From positions 3,041,501 to 3,105,500 of the forward strand of contig NZ_CP109787.1 of NCBI RefSeq assembly GCF_025857195.1: a stretch of 64,000 nt of DNA. The letters run 5' to 3'. A program made the translations under genes and the position numbers. This document shows positions 8,067-17,809 of the stretch, in pieces. The stretch's first letter is position 1. Every line of letters starts with the position of its first letter. Below the pieces are notes generated by a model, which did no database searches, was not told the DNA's origin, and was given only the letters and a program-made list of their open reading frames with translations. Origin of the DNA: Leisingera thetidis. GTDB lineage: Bacteria > Pseudomonadota > Alphaproteobacteria > Rhodobacterales > Rhodobacteraceae.

Positions 8067-8987
8067 ATGGCAACCAATGCACAATCCTCCATCGCAGTCC
8101 CGGCAGTGAACCCGAAATCCCGCTCCCGCGTCCCTCTGCTCACAGTGGTTTCGCTGGCGCTCGTGGCGCTTTGGCTGATCATCGCTGCTTTCCCCTTCTT
8201 CTGGACCTTCTGGGGCAGCTTCAAGGTGCAGTCGGACTTCTTCTCCAAGACCGACTGGCAGAACGCCATCTACGGGGTCAACACGATCCAGCAGACCGGC
8301 AGCGCCTTCACGCTCGAAGGCTACCAGGGCGCCTGGGTGGACGAGGAATTCTGGCGCAACGTCATCAACTCCGGGATCGTGGTGTTTTTCACCGTGGTGA
8401 TCTCACTCACCTTCGGCACTCTGGGCGGCTACGCCCTCGCCCGCTCCGGCCGCCGCTATGCCTTCTGGCTCCTGATGGCCGCGCTAGTGTTCCGCGCCAT
8501 GCCGCATATCACCCTGGTTTCGGGCTACCTGCTGCCGTTCTTCGAGTGGAACATCTGGGGCATCCTGCCGACCACAATCATCGTGCTGGTGGCAATCAAC
8601 CAGCCTTTCACCCTGTGGATGCTGCACTCCTTCTTCCTCAACATCCCCAAGGACATGGACGAAAGTGCCATGGTCGACGGCTGCACCCGCTTCCAGGCCT
8701 TCCGCCACGTGATTATTCCGGTGATGTGGCCCGGCGTTATCACCACCGGCCTGTTCAGCTTCCTGCTCGCCTACAACGACTTCGCGGTGACCGCGATGCT
8801 GCTCAGCTCGGAGAACGAGACCATCATCCCCGCGATCAACAGTTTCCTCGGGACCACACAGGTCGAAGGCAAGGTGATGTACGCCGTCGCCGCCGTGGTC
8901 TCCGCCACCGCCCCGCTGTTCGTGTTGATCCTGTTCTTCCAGCGACAGATCGTCAGCGGCCTGACCGCCGGCGCGGTGAAAGGCTGA
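8067..8987 (+). CDS. sugar ABC transporter permease 2
   Basis: This 306-residue inner-membrane subunit of the MalG/UgpE type has an N-terminal helix around residues 20-45, a periplasmic loop, then five further hydrophobic segments. The EAA motif is MDESAMVDGCTRFQAFRHVIIP. It pairs with the permease encoded 10 bp upstream to form the channel of the importer. The cytoplasmic EAA loop binds the ATPase encoded at 4571. The final helix ends shortly before the stop. A 135-bp spacer to the next gene contains only a 32-codon open frame with no recognisable product. Confidence 0.9.
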   Translation: MATNAQSSIAVPAVNPKSRSRVPLLTVVSLALVALWLIIAAFPFFWTFWGSFKVQSDFFSKTDWQNAIYGVNTIQQTGSAFTLEGYQGAWVDEEFWRNVINSGIVVFFTVVISLTFGTLGGYALARSGRRYAFWLLMAALVFRAMPHITLVSGYLLPFFEWNIWGILPTTIIVLVAINQPFTLWMLHSFFLNIPKDMDESAMVDGCTRFQAFRHVIIPVMWPGVITTGLFSFLLAYNDFAVTAMLLSSENETIIPAINSFLGTTQVEGKVMYAVAAVVSATAPLFVLILFFQRQIVSGLTAGAVKG

Positions 8988-9122
8988 TGAGCAGCGCCGC
9001 AAGACATAATGCCGTTGCGCGCCACCCGGCGCTCAACCGGATGCCAAGGGATTTTCTGACAGGCGGCCGTCTCCTCCTCGTCTGATCACATCATCCCTTG
9101 GCAACAAATTAAGGAACAGAGC

Positions 9123-9653
9123 ATGAAAGGCTCCCGCCCCGAACAAGCCGTGCTGACCAAAAACACGGACATGAGCAAGACTGAAGAAACCCGCCGCGTG
9201 ATCGAAAACATGGTGGACGGGCTGAACGACCACCGGATCAGCGACATCGGCGAATTCTTCTCCGAAGGCTTCCGCTGGATGGGCAACCAGGGCTGCGGCA
9301 CCAAGACCGGGCTGAAGGAATTCCAGGACAACTGGCAGCGCCCGTTCCAGGCTGCCTTCTCTGACAAGGTCTGCATCGACAAAGCCCGCCTCTATATGGG
9401 CGAATGGGCCGCCGCATTCGGCCGCCAGGAGGCCACTCACTCCGGCACGTTCCTAGGCATCGAACCCACCGGCAAGCGAGTCGAGATCCGCTACATGGAC
9501 TTCTGGAAAGTCGTCGACGGCAAGATCGTCGACAACTGGGTGAACGTCGATTTTGCCCATGTAGCCGCTCAGCTCGGCGTTGACCTGTTCAACGGCGAAG
9601 GCTGGGAAGCATTTGACCGCGGCGAGAAAGTGCCGCCGCGCCCCGAAAACTGA
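9123..9653 (+). CDS. single-domain SnoaL/NTF2-fold (ester-cyclase-like) protein
   Basis: This 176-residue protein has one SnoaL domain, ending in [20 protein letters not shown] and then [10 protein letters not shown]. Those terminal strands are shared with the three larger paralogues in the locus, and AAGGAAC lies upstream as a ribosome site. A later in-frame ATG at 9171 ([10 protein letters not shown]) could also be used. SnoaL-fold enzymes catalyse cyclisation, hydration, isomerisation or epoxide opening using polar pocket residues. No catalytic triad is assignable here. It is followed after 10 bp by the HisD-like dehydrogenase, so they are probably co-translated. Confidence 0.75.
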   Translation: MKGSRPEQAVLTKNTDMSKTEETRRVIENMVDGLNDHRISDIGEFFSEGFRWMGNQGCGTKTGLKEFQDNWQRPFQAAFSDKVCIDKARLYMGEWAAAFGRQEATHSGTFLGIEPTGKRVEIRYMDFWKVVDGKIVDNWVNVDFAHVAAQLGVDLFNGEGWEAFDRGEKVPPRPEN

Positions 9654-9663
9654 GGACCTGACC

Positions 9664-10977
9664 ATGACCATCGAATACCTGAAACGCGGCAAGCCTGAAG
9701 CGGACCGTGCCGAGGACGACGCCAAGACCCGCGCCGTGGTCGAAGCGACGCTGAAGGATATCGAAACCCGCGGCGATGCCGCCGTGCGGGAGCTGTCCGA
9801 GAAATTCGACAACTACAGCCCCGAAAGCTTCCGCCTCAGCCAGCAAGAAATCGACGCGCTGATCGCCTCGCTGAGCGAGCGCGAGCTGGAGGATATCAAA
9901 TTCGCGCAGAAGCAGGTGATGAATTTCGCCCAGGCGCAGCGCGATTCCATGCTGGACATCGAGGTGGAGACTCTGCCCGGTGTCATCCTCGGCCACAAGA
10001 ACATCCCCGTCCAATCGGTCGGCTGCTACGTGCCCGGCGGCAAGTTCCCGATGGTGGCTTCGGCGCATATGTCCGTCGCCACCGCCAAGGTCGCGGGCGT
10101 GCCGCGCATCATCGCCTGCACCCCGCCTTTCAACGGCAAGCCCAACGCCGCTGTGATTGCCGCGATGCACTTGGGCGGTGCCCATGAGATCTACGTGATG
10201 GGCGGCATCCAGGCGATTGGCGCAATGGCGATCGGCACCGAAACGATCGATCCTGTCCACATGCTCGTCGGCCCCGGCAACGCCTTTGTGGCGGAGGCCA
10301 AGCGCCAGCTGTTCGGCCGCGTCGGCATCGACCTCTTTGCCGGCCCGACCGAGACCATGGTGATCGCGGACGAGACCGCCGCAGACGCCGAGCTCTGCGC
10401 CACCGACCTCTTGGGCCAGGCCGAGCACGGTTACAACTCCCCCTGCGTGCTGCTGACCAACTCGCGCAAGCTGGCCGAGGAGACGCTGAGCGAGATCGAC
10501 CGGCTGCTGAACATCCTGCCGACCGCCGGCACCGCCAAGGTGTCGTGGGAGGAATACGGCGAGGTGATCGTCTGCGACACCTATGAGGAGATGCTCCAGG
10601 TCGCCGATGACATTGCCTCCGAGCATGTGCAGGTTATGACGGACCGCGACGACTGGTTCCTGGAAAACATGACCTGCTACGGCGCGCTGTTCCTCGGCCC
10701 GCGTACCAATGTCTCCAACGGCGACAAGGTCATCGGCACCAACCACACCCTGCCGACCAAGAAGGCGGGGCGCTACACCGGCGGTCTCTGGGTGGGCAAG
10801 TTCCTGAAAACCCACAGCTATCAGAAGGTCACCACCGACGAGGCCGCCACCATGATCGGCGAATACGGCTCGCGACTGTGCATGCTCGAAGGCTTCGTCG
10901 GCCACGCCGAGCAGTGCAACATCCGCGTCCGCCGCTACGGCGGCAAGAATGTGCCTTACGGGACCGCTGCAGAATGA
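9664..10977 (+). CDS. HisD-family zinc alcohol dehydrogenase (non-histidine paralogue, HpsN-like)
   Basis: This 437-residue protein of the histidinol-dehydrogenase superfamily shows [45 protein letters not shown] (zinc-ligand Gln and His), the catalytic SEH pair, the [11 protein letters not shown] segment and a C-terminal EGFVGHAEQ His. The family oxidises an alcohol to a carboxylate in two NAD-dependent steps. The motifs QAEHGYNSP and [12 protein letters not shown] resemble the catabolic branch that includes sulfopropanediol 3-dehydrogenase HpsN rather than biosynthetic HisD. No other his genes are near. It probably oxidises a primary alcohol of the imported compound. Whether that is a sulfonate is unknown, and the usual hps genes are absent here. 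Confidence 0.85.
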   Translation: MTIEYLKRGKPEADRAEDDAKTRAVVEATLKDIETRGDAAVRELSEKFDNYSPESFRLSQQEIDALIASLSERELEDIKFAQKQVMNFAQAQRDSMLDIEVETLPGVILGHKNIPVQSVGCYVPGGKFPMVASAHMSVATAKVAGVPRIIACTPPFNGKPNAAVIAAMHLGGAHEIYVMGGIQAIGAMAIGTETIDPVHMLVGPGNAFVAEAKRQLFGRVGIDLFAGPTETMVIADETAADAELCATDLLGQAEHGYNSPCVLLTNSRKLAEETLSEIDRLLNILPTAGTAKVSWEEYGEVIVCDTYEEMLQVADDIASEHVQVMTDRDDWFLENMTCYGALFLGPRTNVSNGDKVIGTNHTLPTKKAGRYTGGLWVGKFLKTHSYQKVTTDEAATMIGEYGSRLCMLEGFVGHAEQCNIRVRRYGGKNVPYGTAAE

Positions 10978-12029
10978 CCACCGATATTCACACCCGGAAC
11001 AAGGCGCTGATCGCCCCGATGCGGGACGCGATGCGCGACTTCACCGAAAAAGGCGTGCGCGCCGCGCTGGAGGAACTGATCGCGCCGGACGCGGTGGTGC
11101 ATATGTGCCACCCGTTCGGCGACCTGACCGGCCCCGCAGAACTCTATGAAGCCTGCTACGCCCCGTTGCTGAACGCCATGCCGGACCTGGAGCGCCGCGA
11201 CTGGATCGTCATGGGTGGCCGTACCGAGCACGGCGGCGACTGGATCGGCTGCGGCGGCCACTACTTTGGCACTTTCGTGAAGCCCTGGCTCGACATTCCG
11301 CCAACCGGCCATCTGACCCACATGCGCTACCACGAGTTCTACCGCTTTGAGGAAGGCCGCGTGGTGGAAATCCAGACCATTTGGGACATCCCCGAGGTGA
11401 TGATGCAGGCAAAGGCCTGGCCGATGGCGCCGTCGCTGGGCCTTGAATTCTGCATCCCTGGCCCGGCAACGCATGACGGCATCGTCCCCGGCCCCTGGGA
11501 CGAGGAGAAGTCGCAGGCCTCCTGCAGCCACATCGTCGACATGCTGACCCACTTGAAGAAGCACCCGAGCCAGGGCGGCCCGGAAGTGATGGAGATGCCG
11601 AAATTCTGGCATGAGCGGATGAACTGGTACGGCCCTGCCGGCATCGGCACCGGCCGCGGCATCGCAGGCTTCCGCAACTGGCACCAGATCCCGTTCCTGA
11701 ACGGCATGCCCGACCGCGGCCAGTATCTGGACGAGATCACCTATCACTTCTTCGGCGACGGTGAATACGCCGCGGTGACTGGCTGGCCGAACATGATCCA
11801 GACCGTCACCCACGACGGCTGGATGGGCATCGCCCCCTCGGGCCAGCGCATCACCATGCGAAGCGTCGATTTCTGGAGGCTGGAGAACGGCAAGATCCGG
11901 GAAAACTGGGTCACGGTGGACATTCTGGACGCCTACCGGCAGTTGGGCGTAGATGTCTTTGCCCGCCTGCGCGAGTTCAACAAGGCCCGCGTGGCTGGCG
12001 AAATCCCCTTCCCTGTCAGCGAGGTTTGA
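10974..12029 (+). CDS. two-domain SnoaL/NTF2-fold protein
   Basis: This 351-residue protein begins at an ATGA overlap with the HisD-like stop. The first SnoaL domain contains [30 protein letters not shown] and the second [34 protein letters not shown] and [15 protein letters not shown]. The motif [10 protein letters not shown] matches FDIPHLMMQA of the paralogue at 3450, so the two share ancestry and perhaps related substrates. Conserved Trp, His and Asp pairs ([13 protein letters not shown] here, DMIWWGPAGIG there) mark the start of the second domain. The function is not assigned beyond the fold. Confidence 0.75.
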   Translation: MTTDIHTRNKALIAPMRDAMRDFTEKGVRAALEELIAPDAVVHMCHPFGDLTGPAELYEACYAPLLNAMPDLERRDWIVMGGRTEHGGDWIGCGGHYFGTFVKPWLDIPPTGHLTHMRYHEFYRFEEGRVVEIQTIWDIPEVMMQAKAWPMAPSLGLEFCIPGPATHDGIVPGPWDEEKSQASCSHIVDMLTHLKKHPSQGGPEVMEMPKFWHERMNWYGPAGIGTGRGIAGFRNWHQIPFLNGMPDRGQYLDEITYHFFGDGEYAAVTGWPNMIQTVTHDGWMGIAPSGQRITMRSVDFWRLENGKIRENWVTVDILDAYRQLGVDVFARLREFNKARVAGEIPFPVSEV

Positions 12030-12030
12030 C

Positions 12031-12798
12031 ATGCCCACCTTCCCCAGCACCCCCAGTTTCAGCCTAGAGGGCAAGCGCGCCCTGGTTGCCGGCGCGTCTT
12101 CCGGCATCGGCACGGCCTGTGCCGTGGCCCTGGCAGAACGGGGTGCTGAGGTCACTCTTGCAGCGCGCCGCACTGACGCGCTGCAGGACATCGCAGCGGA
12201 AATGACCGCCCGCGGCTGGAAAGCCAGGGTGCTGAAACTGGATGTCGCCGATGTTGCGGCAACGGCGGAGGCGGTGGCCGCAAACGGCCCCTTCGACATC
12301 CTGGTCAACTCGGCAGGCCTTGCCCGCCACGGCAAGGCCACCGACACCTCGACAGAGGATTTCGACGCGGTAATGCAAGTCAACGTCCGCGGCGCCTACT
12401 TTCTGACCCAAGCGGTAGCCAAGGGATTGCTGGCAGCCGGCCGCCCCGGCTCTCTCATCAACATCTCCAGCCAGATGGGCCACGTCGGCGGCCGCGAGCG
12501 CGCAGTCTACTGTGCCTCCAAATTCGCGGTCGAAGGCTTCACCAAGGCGATGGCGCTGGAGTTCGGCCCGGACAAGATCCGCGTCAACACGATCTGTCCG
12601 ACTTTTATCCTCACCGATCTGACCCGGCCGACCTTTGACGACCCGGAAAAACGGGCCTGGGTACTGGATAAAATCAAGCTCGGCCGCCCGGGAGAGATCG
12701 AAGACATCATGGGGGCCGCTGTCTACCTGGCCTCAGACGCGTCTGCCCTGGTGACCGGAACCGCGATGATGGTTGATGGAGGTTGGACGGCAGACTGA
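12031..12798 (+). CDS. SDR-family NAD(P)-dependent oxidoreductase
   Basis: This 255-residue classical short-chain dehydrogenase has the nucleotide motif GASSGIG (residues 21-27), NSAG (NNAG equivalent), catalytic Ser in INISSQMG, and YCASK as the YxxxK pair. The C-terminal ALVTGTAMMVDGGW is typical of FabG/gluconate-5-dehydrogenase-like members. AAR following the second strand (LAARR) suggests NADP(H). The start at 12031 lies 1 nt after the preceding stop, and an in-frame start at 11953 would overlap the SnoaL gene. It likely interconverts a hydroxyl and a keto group of the pathway intermediate. Confidence 0.88.
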   Translation: MPTFPSTPSFSLEGKRALVAGASSGIGTACAVALAERGAEVTLAARRTDALQDIAAEMTARGWKARVLKLDVADVAATAEAVAANGPFDILVNSAGLARHGKATDTSTEDFDAVMQVNVRGAYFLTQAVAKGLLAAGRPGSLINISSQMGHVGGRERAVYCASKFAVEGFTKAMALEFGPDKIRVNTICPTFILTDLTRPTFDDPEKRAWVLDKIKLGRPGEIEDIMGAAVYLASDASALVTGTAMMVDGGWTAD

Positions 12799-13817
12799 TG
12801 GGAGCAAGCAAGGTCACCTCAATGGACGTCGCCCGCCTGGCGGGTGTCAGCCAATCTGCGGTCAGCCGGGTGTTCACCCCTGGCGCGTCCGCCTCTAAGA
12901 AAACGATCGAGAAAGTCCGCAAAGCGGCCGAGGAGCTCGGCTACCGGCCGAACGTGCTCGCCCGCGCAATGGTGTCCGGAAAAAGCGGCATCATCGGGCT
13001 GGTCGTTGCCTATCTGAACAACCAGTATTACCCCGAAGCACTCGAAAAACTGACCAATGCCCTGCAGGACCGGGGCTACCACGTGCTGGTCTTCCTTGCG
13101 TCGCACGCTGCGGGCAACATCGACCGCGTGGTCGAGGAGATCCTGGATTTCCAGGTCGACGGCATCATCGCGGCCTCGGTTGCGCTCTCCTCCGACCTCT
13201 CCGCCCGCTGCCAGACAGCCGGCGTGCCGATGGTGCTGTTCAACCGCGCGCAGGACGACCAGTCGATGTCGGCCGTGACCTCCGACAATATCGCCGGCGG
13301 GCGCAAGGCCGCGGAATTTCTGCTGGCAGGCGGCCACGAGAAAATCGGCTATATCGCCGGTTGGGAGGGCGCCTCGACCCAGCGCGACCGGGAGGCCGGC
13401 TTTACCGCCGAACTGGCCGCCGCCGGCAAGACGCTGCATGCCCGCGAGGTCGGCAATTTCGTAACCGAAGAAGCCCAGGCCGCCACCCGCCGCATGTTTG
13501 CAAACGACCCGCCGGATGCTGTCTTTGTGGCCAATGACCACATGGCCATCGCCGTGATGGACACCCTGCGCTTCGAGCTCGGCCTCAGTGTGCCGGACGA
13601 CGTTTCCGTCATTGGCTACGACGATGTCACCGTTGCATCCTGGCCCACTTACAACCTCACAACCGTGCGGCAGCCTGCCAACCGTATGGTGGCGGAAACC
13701 GTCGATATTCTCCTCGCCAAGATCGAAGGCCCCGACGCCGGGCCGCGCCGGGTTGAGATCGACGGCCCTCTTATCGTTCGCGGCTCGGCCCGCATACCTG
13801 AAGGATGGAAGACATGA
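12798..13817 (+). CDS. LacI-family transcriptional regulator of the locus
   Basis: This 339-residue protein has an N-terminal LacI helix-turn-helix (VTSMDVARLAGVSQSAVSRVF, about residues 6-26) and the hinge region (ELGYRPNVLARAM). The type-1 periplasmic-binding-like effector domain carries GIIGLVVAYLNNQYYPE, VDGIIAASV, AVFVANDHMAIAVMD and SVIGYDDVTVASW. Its ATG overlaps the SDR stop (TGATG at 12796-12800). It probably represses both divergent operons through the palindromes at 4468 and 4523 until the imported compound or a metabolite binds. Being inside the operon it controls would give autoregulation. Confidence 0.9.
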   Translation: MGASKVTSMDVARLAGVSQSAVSRVFTPGASASKKTIEKVRKAAEELGYRPNVLARAMVSGKSGIIGLVVAYLNNQYYPEALEKLTNALQDRGYHVLVFLASHAAGNIDRVVEEILDFQVDGIIAASVALSSDLSARCQTAGVPMVLFNRAQDDQSMSAVTSDNIAGGRKAAEFLLAGGHEKIGYIAGWEGASTQRDREAGFTAELAAAGKTLHAREVGNFVTEEAQAATRRMFANDPPDAVFVANDHMAIAVMDTLRFELGLSVPDDVSVIGYDDVTVASWPTYNLTTVRQPANRMVAETVDILLAKIEGPDAGPRRVEIDGPLIVRGSARIPEGWKT

Positions 13818-14788
13818 AGGGATTTGACCCCAAATTCAAGGATTTACCCGACTACATCATTGGCATTACCAAGGAAATCTGGGAAGATCGCGGCATCGCC
13901 ACGCTGCATGATTACTACGCGCCCGATATCGTCGTGCGTTCGCCGGCTTCGGTTGTTGTCGGCAACCAGGGCGTGATCGCCGCCACCATGGCAACCCTGG
14001 CCGAATTCCCCGACCGCACCCTTCTGGGCGAGGACGTGATCTGGTCAGGTACGCCCGAGGAGGGCATGCTGTCCTCGCACCGGCTGCTCTCAACCGCGAC
14101 GCACCTGGGCGACGGGGTCTACGGCAAGGCAACCGGCAAGAAGCTCACCTACCGCATCCTGGCCGACTGTCACGCGATCAACAACCAGATCAACGATGAA
14201 TGGCTGATCCGCGACCAGGGCGCCATCGTGCGCCAGATGGGCTGGGACCCCAAGGAATACGCCCGCGATCTGATCGCGCGCGAGGGCGGCCCCGAGGCTT
14301 GCGTGCAGCCCTATACCCCCGCCAACGAGCAACCCGGCCCTTACAAAGGCAACGGCAACGACAATGAATGGGGCCAGAAATACGCCGATATCCTGACGCG
14401 GATCATGAATGCCGACATGCGCGCGATTGAATCCGAATACGACCGCGCAGTGCAGTCGGAATATCCCGGCGGCATCACCGGCCACAGCTGGGGTCCGGTG
14501 GACCGCTTCTGGATGGGGCTGCGCGCCTCCTTCCCGAACGTCGAGTTCAAGATCCACCACCAGATCGGCCGCGACGATCCAATGATGCCGCCCCGCGCTG
14601 CGTTGCGCTGGACGCTGCATGGCAAGCACGACGGCTGGGGCGTCTTCGGCAAACCGACCGGCGCCGAGGTCTTCGTGCTGGGCGCCAGCCACGCCGAATT
14701 CGGCCCCTGGGGACTGCGCCGCGAATACGCGCTGTTTGACGAAACCTCGGTCTGGAAACAGATCCTGCTGCAGACCGGCGATCTCTGA
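13814..14788 (+). CDS. two-domain SnoaL/NTF2-fold protein
   Basis: This 324-residue protein starts at an ATGA overlap with the LacI stop. GAAGGA about 9 nt upstream supports 13814 over the ATG at 13805. Domain one includes ITKEIWEDRGIATLHDYYAPDIVVRSP and ILADCHAINNQINDEWLIRDQGAIVRQMG. Domain two includes ALRWTLHGKHDGWGVFGKPTGAEVFVLGASHAEF. The pattern is more divergent than in the paralogues at 3450 and 10974. The role is unknown beyond membership in the SnoaL fold. Its position after the regulator indicates that it still belongs to the operon. Confidence 0.72.
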   Translation: MKGFDPKFKDLPDYIIGITKEIWEDRGIATLHDYYAPDIVVRSPASVVVGNQGVIAATMATLAEFPDRTLLGEDVIWSGTPEEGMLSSHRLLSTATHLGDGVYGKATGKKLTYRILADCHAINNQINDEWLIRDQGAIVRQMGWDPKEYARDLIAREGGPEACVQPYTPANEQPGPYKGNGNDNEWGQKYADILTRIMNADMRAIESEYDRAVQSEYPGGITGHSWGPVDRFWMGLRASFPNVEFKIHHQIGRDDPMMPPRAALRWTLHGKHDGWGVFGKPTGAEVFVLGASHAEFGPWGLRREYALFDETSVWKQILLQTGDL

Positions 14789-14944
14789 ATGCGGCCCGGT
14801 GCCTCTCCTCTGAACGCCAGTCAGGCGGCCCGGCGGTATCACGCCCACCGCGCCAGCCTGCGCGCACGGCGGCTGAACAACCACCCGCCCGGTTGCGGGC
14901 GCTGACTCAGCCGTTTCAAACCAGATTTCAAGAGGATACGAGAT

Positions 14945-15904
14945 ATGAGCACCATCCAAGAACGCATCGTCCGCTACGGCGAATTGAAACCCTGTAAGAC
15001 CGCCTTCATCGACGCCCACACCCCGGGCTCCGACCAGAAGGAAAACTTCACCATCATCGGCGGCGGCGTCAGTGAAAGCCCGGACCAGCATGTCCACATC
15101 ACCGACAAGATCGGCTTCAACATCGGCGCCGCGGGCCAGCCGCCGAAATGCCGCAACTCGCTGCACAGCCACACCACCGCCGAAGTGTTCTTTGTCGCCA
15201 AGGGCCGCTGGCGCTTCTTCTGGGGCCGCTACGGAACCGCGGGTGAGTTCATCGCCGAGGAAGGCGATATCTTCAACATCCCCACCGGCATCTTCCGCGG
15301 CTTTGAAAACGTCGGCCAGGACTATGGCATGATCATGTCGATCCTTGGCGGCGACGATGCCGGTGGCGGCGTCACCTGGGCGCCGCAAGTGATCCAGGAC
15401 GCGCAGGCCCACGGCCTGATGCTGGGCAACAATGGCGTGCTGTATGACAGCAAGAAGGGCCAGGAACTGCCGCACAACGTGCAACCGATGCCGGTGCTGA
15501 CCGAAGAGCAGATGAAGGCTTACCCCGAGGTCCCGGTCGAGGACGTCGTTGGCAAATACGTGGCCCGCTACTGGGACCTGATGGCGCTGGCGGCGGGCAA
15601 ACCGGCTGTGGTTATCGGCGAGAACGGCCTGATCAAGGACAAGCCGGGCTTTGAGGTCGATTTCCTGGCCCGCGGCTCTGCCGTAGCGGATCAGGTCAAG
15701 GCGGAAAAGCCGGTGGTTCTGATGCCCGCCAGCGGCCATTGGCGGACCACCATCAACGAGGTCGAGACCACCCTATCCAACGGCGACACCGCGCTGGTGC
15801 TGCCTGGCGAAAGCTACAGCGCCGAACCGTCGATGACCGGGAACGCGGGCCTCTACCGCATCACCGCAACCGACGATCCTGCCGGCGCCACCTGGCAGGG
15901 CTGA
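14945..15904 (+). CDS. two-cupin (gentisate-dioxygenase-like fold) protein
   Basis: This 319-residue bicupin has a metal-type N-terminal cupin: LHSHTTAEVFFVAKGRWRFF contains the H-x-H and downstream E and G of cupin motif 1, and GDIFNIPTGIFRGFEN forms motif 2. The C-terminal half (MPASGHWRTTINEV, NGDTALVLPGESY) is a degenerate second cupin with one His. Such proteins can be ring-cleaving dioxygenases, isomerases or sugar-acid epimerases. It follows a 156-bp gap without evident features and an AAGAGGA-like ribosome site. Together with the three downstream genes it may form a second transcription unit of the locus. Confidence 0.72.
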   Translation: MSTIQERIVRYGELKPCKTAFIDAHTPGSDQKENFTIIGGGVSESPDQHVHITDKIGFNIGAAGQPPKCRNSLHSHTTAEVFFVAKGRWRFFWGRYGTAGEFIAEEGDIFNIPTGIFRGFENVGQDYGMIMSILGGDDAGGGVTWAPQVIQDAQAHGLMLGNNGVLYDSKKGQELPHNVQPMPVLTEEQMKAYPEVPVEDVVGKYVARYWDLMALAAGKPAVVIGENGLIKDKPGFEVDFLARGSAVADQVKAEKPVVLMPASGHWRTTINEVETTLSNGDTALVLPGESYSAEPSMTGNAGLYRITATDDPAGATWQG

Positions 15905-15995
15905 TGACCGAAATTCCTCCTGTGCGGCGCCGTCCGCTGCACAGGGGGTGTACAGGGGGGGTACGCATGGCACCCCCTGAAATCAGGGAGATTGG

Positions 15996-17117
15996 ATGAT
16001 GGTCAAGACAACCCATGTAGGCTCGCTGCCCCGGACCCGGGAGGTGGTGGATTTCATCTTCGCCCGCGAGCGGAAGGAACCTTTTGACCAGGCGGAATTC
16101 GACGCCTGCATGTCGGCTGCCGTTTCTGAAACTGTCCGCAAACAGGTTGCCGCGGGGGTAGATATCGTCAGCGACGGCGAGACCTCCAAGATCTCCTATG
16201 CCACCTACGTCAAGGACCGCTACACCGGTTTTTCCGGCGACAGCCCGCGCAATGCGCCTGCCGATCTGAAGATGTTTCCGGGCTTCCTGCAACGGCTGGC
16301 AGACGACGGCGGCACGCCGCAATATGCCCGCCCCATGTGTACCGGCGAGGTGCGCTCCAAGGGCCAGGCTGAGCTGGAAAAGGACATCGCCAACCTCAAG
16401 ACTGCCATGGCAGAGCACGGCATGGAACACGGTTTCATGAACGCGGCGTCGCCCGGGGTCATCTCGCTGTTTTTGCGGAACGATTTCTATCCCACACGCG
16501 AGGCGTACCTGGCCGCGCTGGCCGATGCGATGAAGGCTGAATATGAGACCATCGTGGCCGCCGGGCTGGATCTGCAGCTCGACTGCCCCGACCTGGCGCT
16601 GTCGCGGCATATGCTGTTCAATGACTTGTCCGACGCGGAGTTCATCAAGATCGCAGACATGCATGTGGAGGCGTTGAACCACGCGCTGCAAAACGTGCCG
16701 CAGGAGCGCGTCCGGGTGCATATCTGCTGGGGCAACTACGAAGGCCCGCATTGCTGTGACATTCCGATGGACACAGTGTTCACCACTCTGATGAACACCA
16801 AATCGCGCTATGTTCTGTTTGAAACCTCCAATCCGCGCCACGCCCATGAATGGACCGTGTTCCACGACCGCAAGGCAGAGATCCCGGAGGACAAGGTGCT
16901 GGTGCCCGGCGTGGTAGATACTACCACCAATTTTGTAGAACACCCGGAACTGGTCGCGCAGCGCATTGAAAGATATACGGAAGTCGTCGGCTCTGACCGG
17001 GTGATCGCGGGCTCGGACTGCGGCTTTGGTACCTTTGCAGGCTTTGGCGCAGTGGACCCGGACATCGCCTATGCCAAGCTCGCCGCGCTGTCGGAGGGGG
17101 CACGGCGCGTCAAATGA
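15996..17117 (+). CDS. MetE C-terminal-domain-like zinc methyl/alkyl transferase homologue
   Basis: This 373-residue TIM-barrel protein is related to the C-terminal domain of cobalamin-independent methionine synthase. Zinc ligands of the family are visible: H and C in VHICWGNYEGPH, E in LFETSNPRH and C in AGSDCGFG. It begins TTHVGSLPRT and has SDGETSK, as in the short MetE-like branch that also contains epoxyalkane:coenzyme M transferase. These enzymes activate a thiol on zinc for alkylation. The reaction here could be demethylation or thiol addition to the pathway compound. AGGGAG lies upstream, and ATG codons at 15996 and 15999 are both possible. It overlaps the next gene by ATGA. Confidence 0.78.
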   Translation: MMVKTTHVGSLPRTREVVDFIFARERKEPFDQAEFDACMSAAVSETVRKQVAAGVDIVSDGETSKISYATYVKDRYTGFSGDSPRNAPADLKMFPGFLQRLADDGGTPQYARPMCTGEVRSKGQAELEKDIANLKTAMAEHGMEHGFMNAASPGVISLFLRNDFYPTREAYLAALADAMKAEYETIVAAGLDLQLDCPDLALSRHMLFNDLSDAEFIKIADMHVEALNHALQNVPQERVRVHICWGNYEGPHCCDIPMDTVFTTLMNTKSRYVLFETSNPRHAHEWTVFHDRKAEIPEDKVLVPGVVDTTTNFVEHPELVAQRIERYTEVVGSDRVIAGSDCGFGTFAGFGAVDPDIAYAKLAALSEGARRVK

Positions 17118-17809
17118 CACCGCTTGTCCTGATCCCCGGCATGATGTGCGATGCGCGGCTGTTCAACCCGCAGATTGCAGCGCTGTCCGGCAGCGTTCCG
17201 ATCGTAACCGCGCCAATCGGCGGTCATGGCACAATGGCGGCGCTGGCAGCGGAGCTGCTCTCTTACGCGCCGCCGCGCTTTGCTCTGGCGGGCCTGTCGA
17301 TGGGCGGCATCCTGGCGATGGAAATCCTCCGCCAGGCGCCAGAGCGGATCGCAGGCTTGGCGCTGATGGACACCAACCCGCTGGCCGAGCGGGATGAGGT
17401 CAAGGCCCGCCGCGCGCCGCAGATCGAAGCTGTCCGCCAAGGCGGGCTGCGCCGGGTAATGGCCGAGGAGATGAAGCCGAACTACTTGACGGAAGGGCCC
17501 AACCGGGCCGCGATCCTTGATCTGTGCATGGACATGGCCTTGGATCTGGGTCCGGACGTTTTCATCAATCAGTCCATAGCCTTGCGCGACCGCATCGACC
17601 AATGCGAAACGCTGCGCGCCTTCACCGGCCCGGCGCTGGTGCTGTGCGGTCGCGACGACATCACCTGCCCCGTCGCCCGGCATGAGCTGATGCACGAATT
17701 GATGCCGCAAAGCCGGCTGGAAATCATCGGAAACGCCGGCCATCTGCCGGTTCTGGAACAACCTGAACAAACCACGGCGGCACTTAACCGCTGGCTGGAG
17801 ACGATATGA
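17114..17809 (+). CDS. alpha/beta hydrolase
   Basis: This 231-residue protein has the alpha/beta-hydrolase fold: oxyanion region LVLIPGMMCDARLFNPQ, nucleophile elbow GLSMGG (Ser near residue 62), Asp in LCGRDDITCP and His in GNAGHLPVLEQPE. Substrates of the family include esters, lactones and C-C bonds in ring-cleavage products. It is embedded between the MetE-like and RraA-like genes with 4-bp overlaps on both sides, so it is translated with them. The exact bond cleaved is unknown. Confidence 0.85.
   Translation: MTPLVLIPGMMCDARLFNPQIAALSGSVPIVTAPIGGHGTMAALAAELLSYAPPRFALAGLSMGGILAMEILRQAPERIAGLALMDTNPLAERDEVKARRAPQIEAVRQGGLRRVMAEEMKPNYLTEGPNRAAILDLCMDMALDLGPDVFINQSIALRDRIDQCETLRAFTGPALVLCGRDDITCPVARHELMHELMPQSRLEIIGNAGHLPVLEQPEQTTAALNRWLETI

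Noticed and set aside
8987..9085. 32-codon frame overlapping the permease 2 stop
   Set aside because: No ribosome site beyond coupling, no recognisable product, and too short to support.
9664..10977. Annotation as histidine-biosynthetic HisD
   Set aside because: No his genes nearby, and the motifs and operon context fit the catabolic branch.
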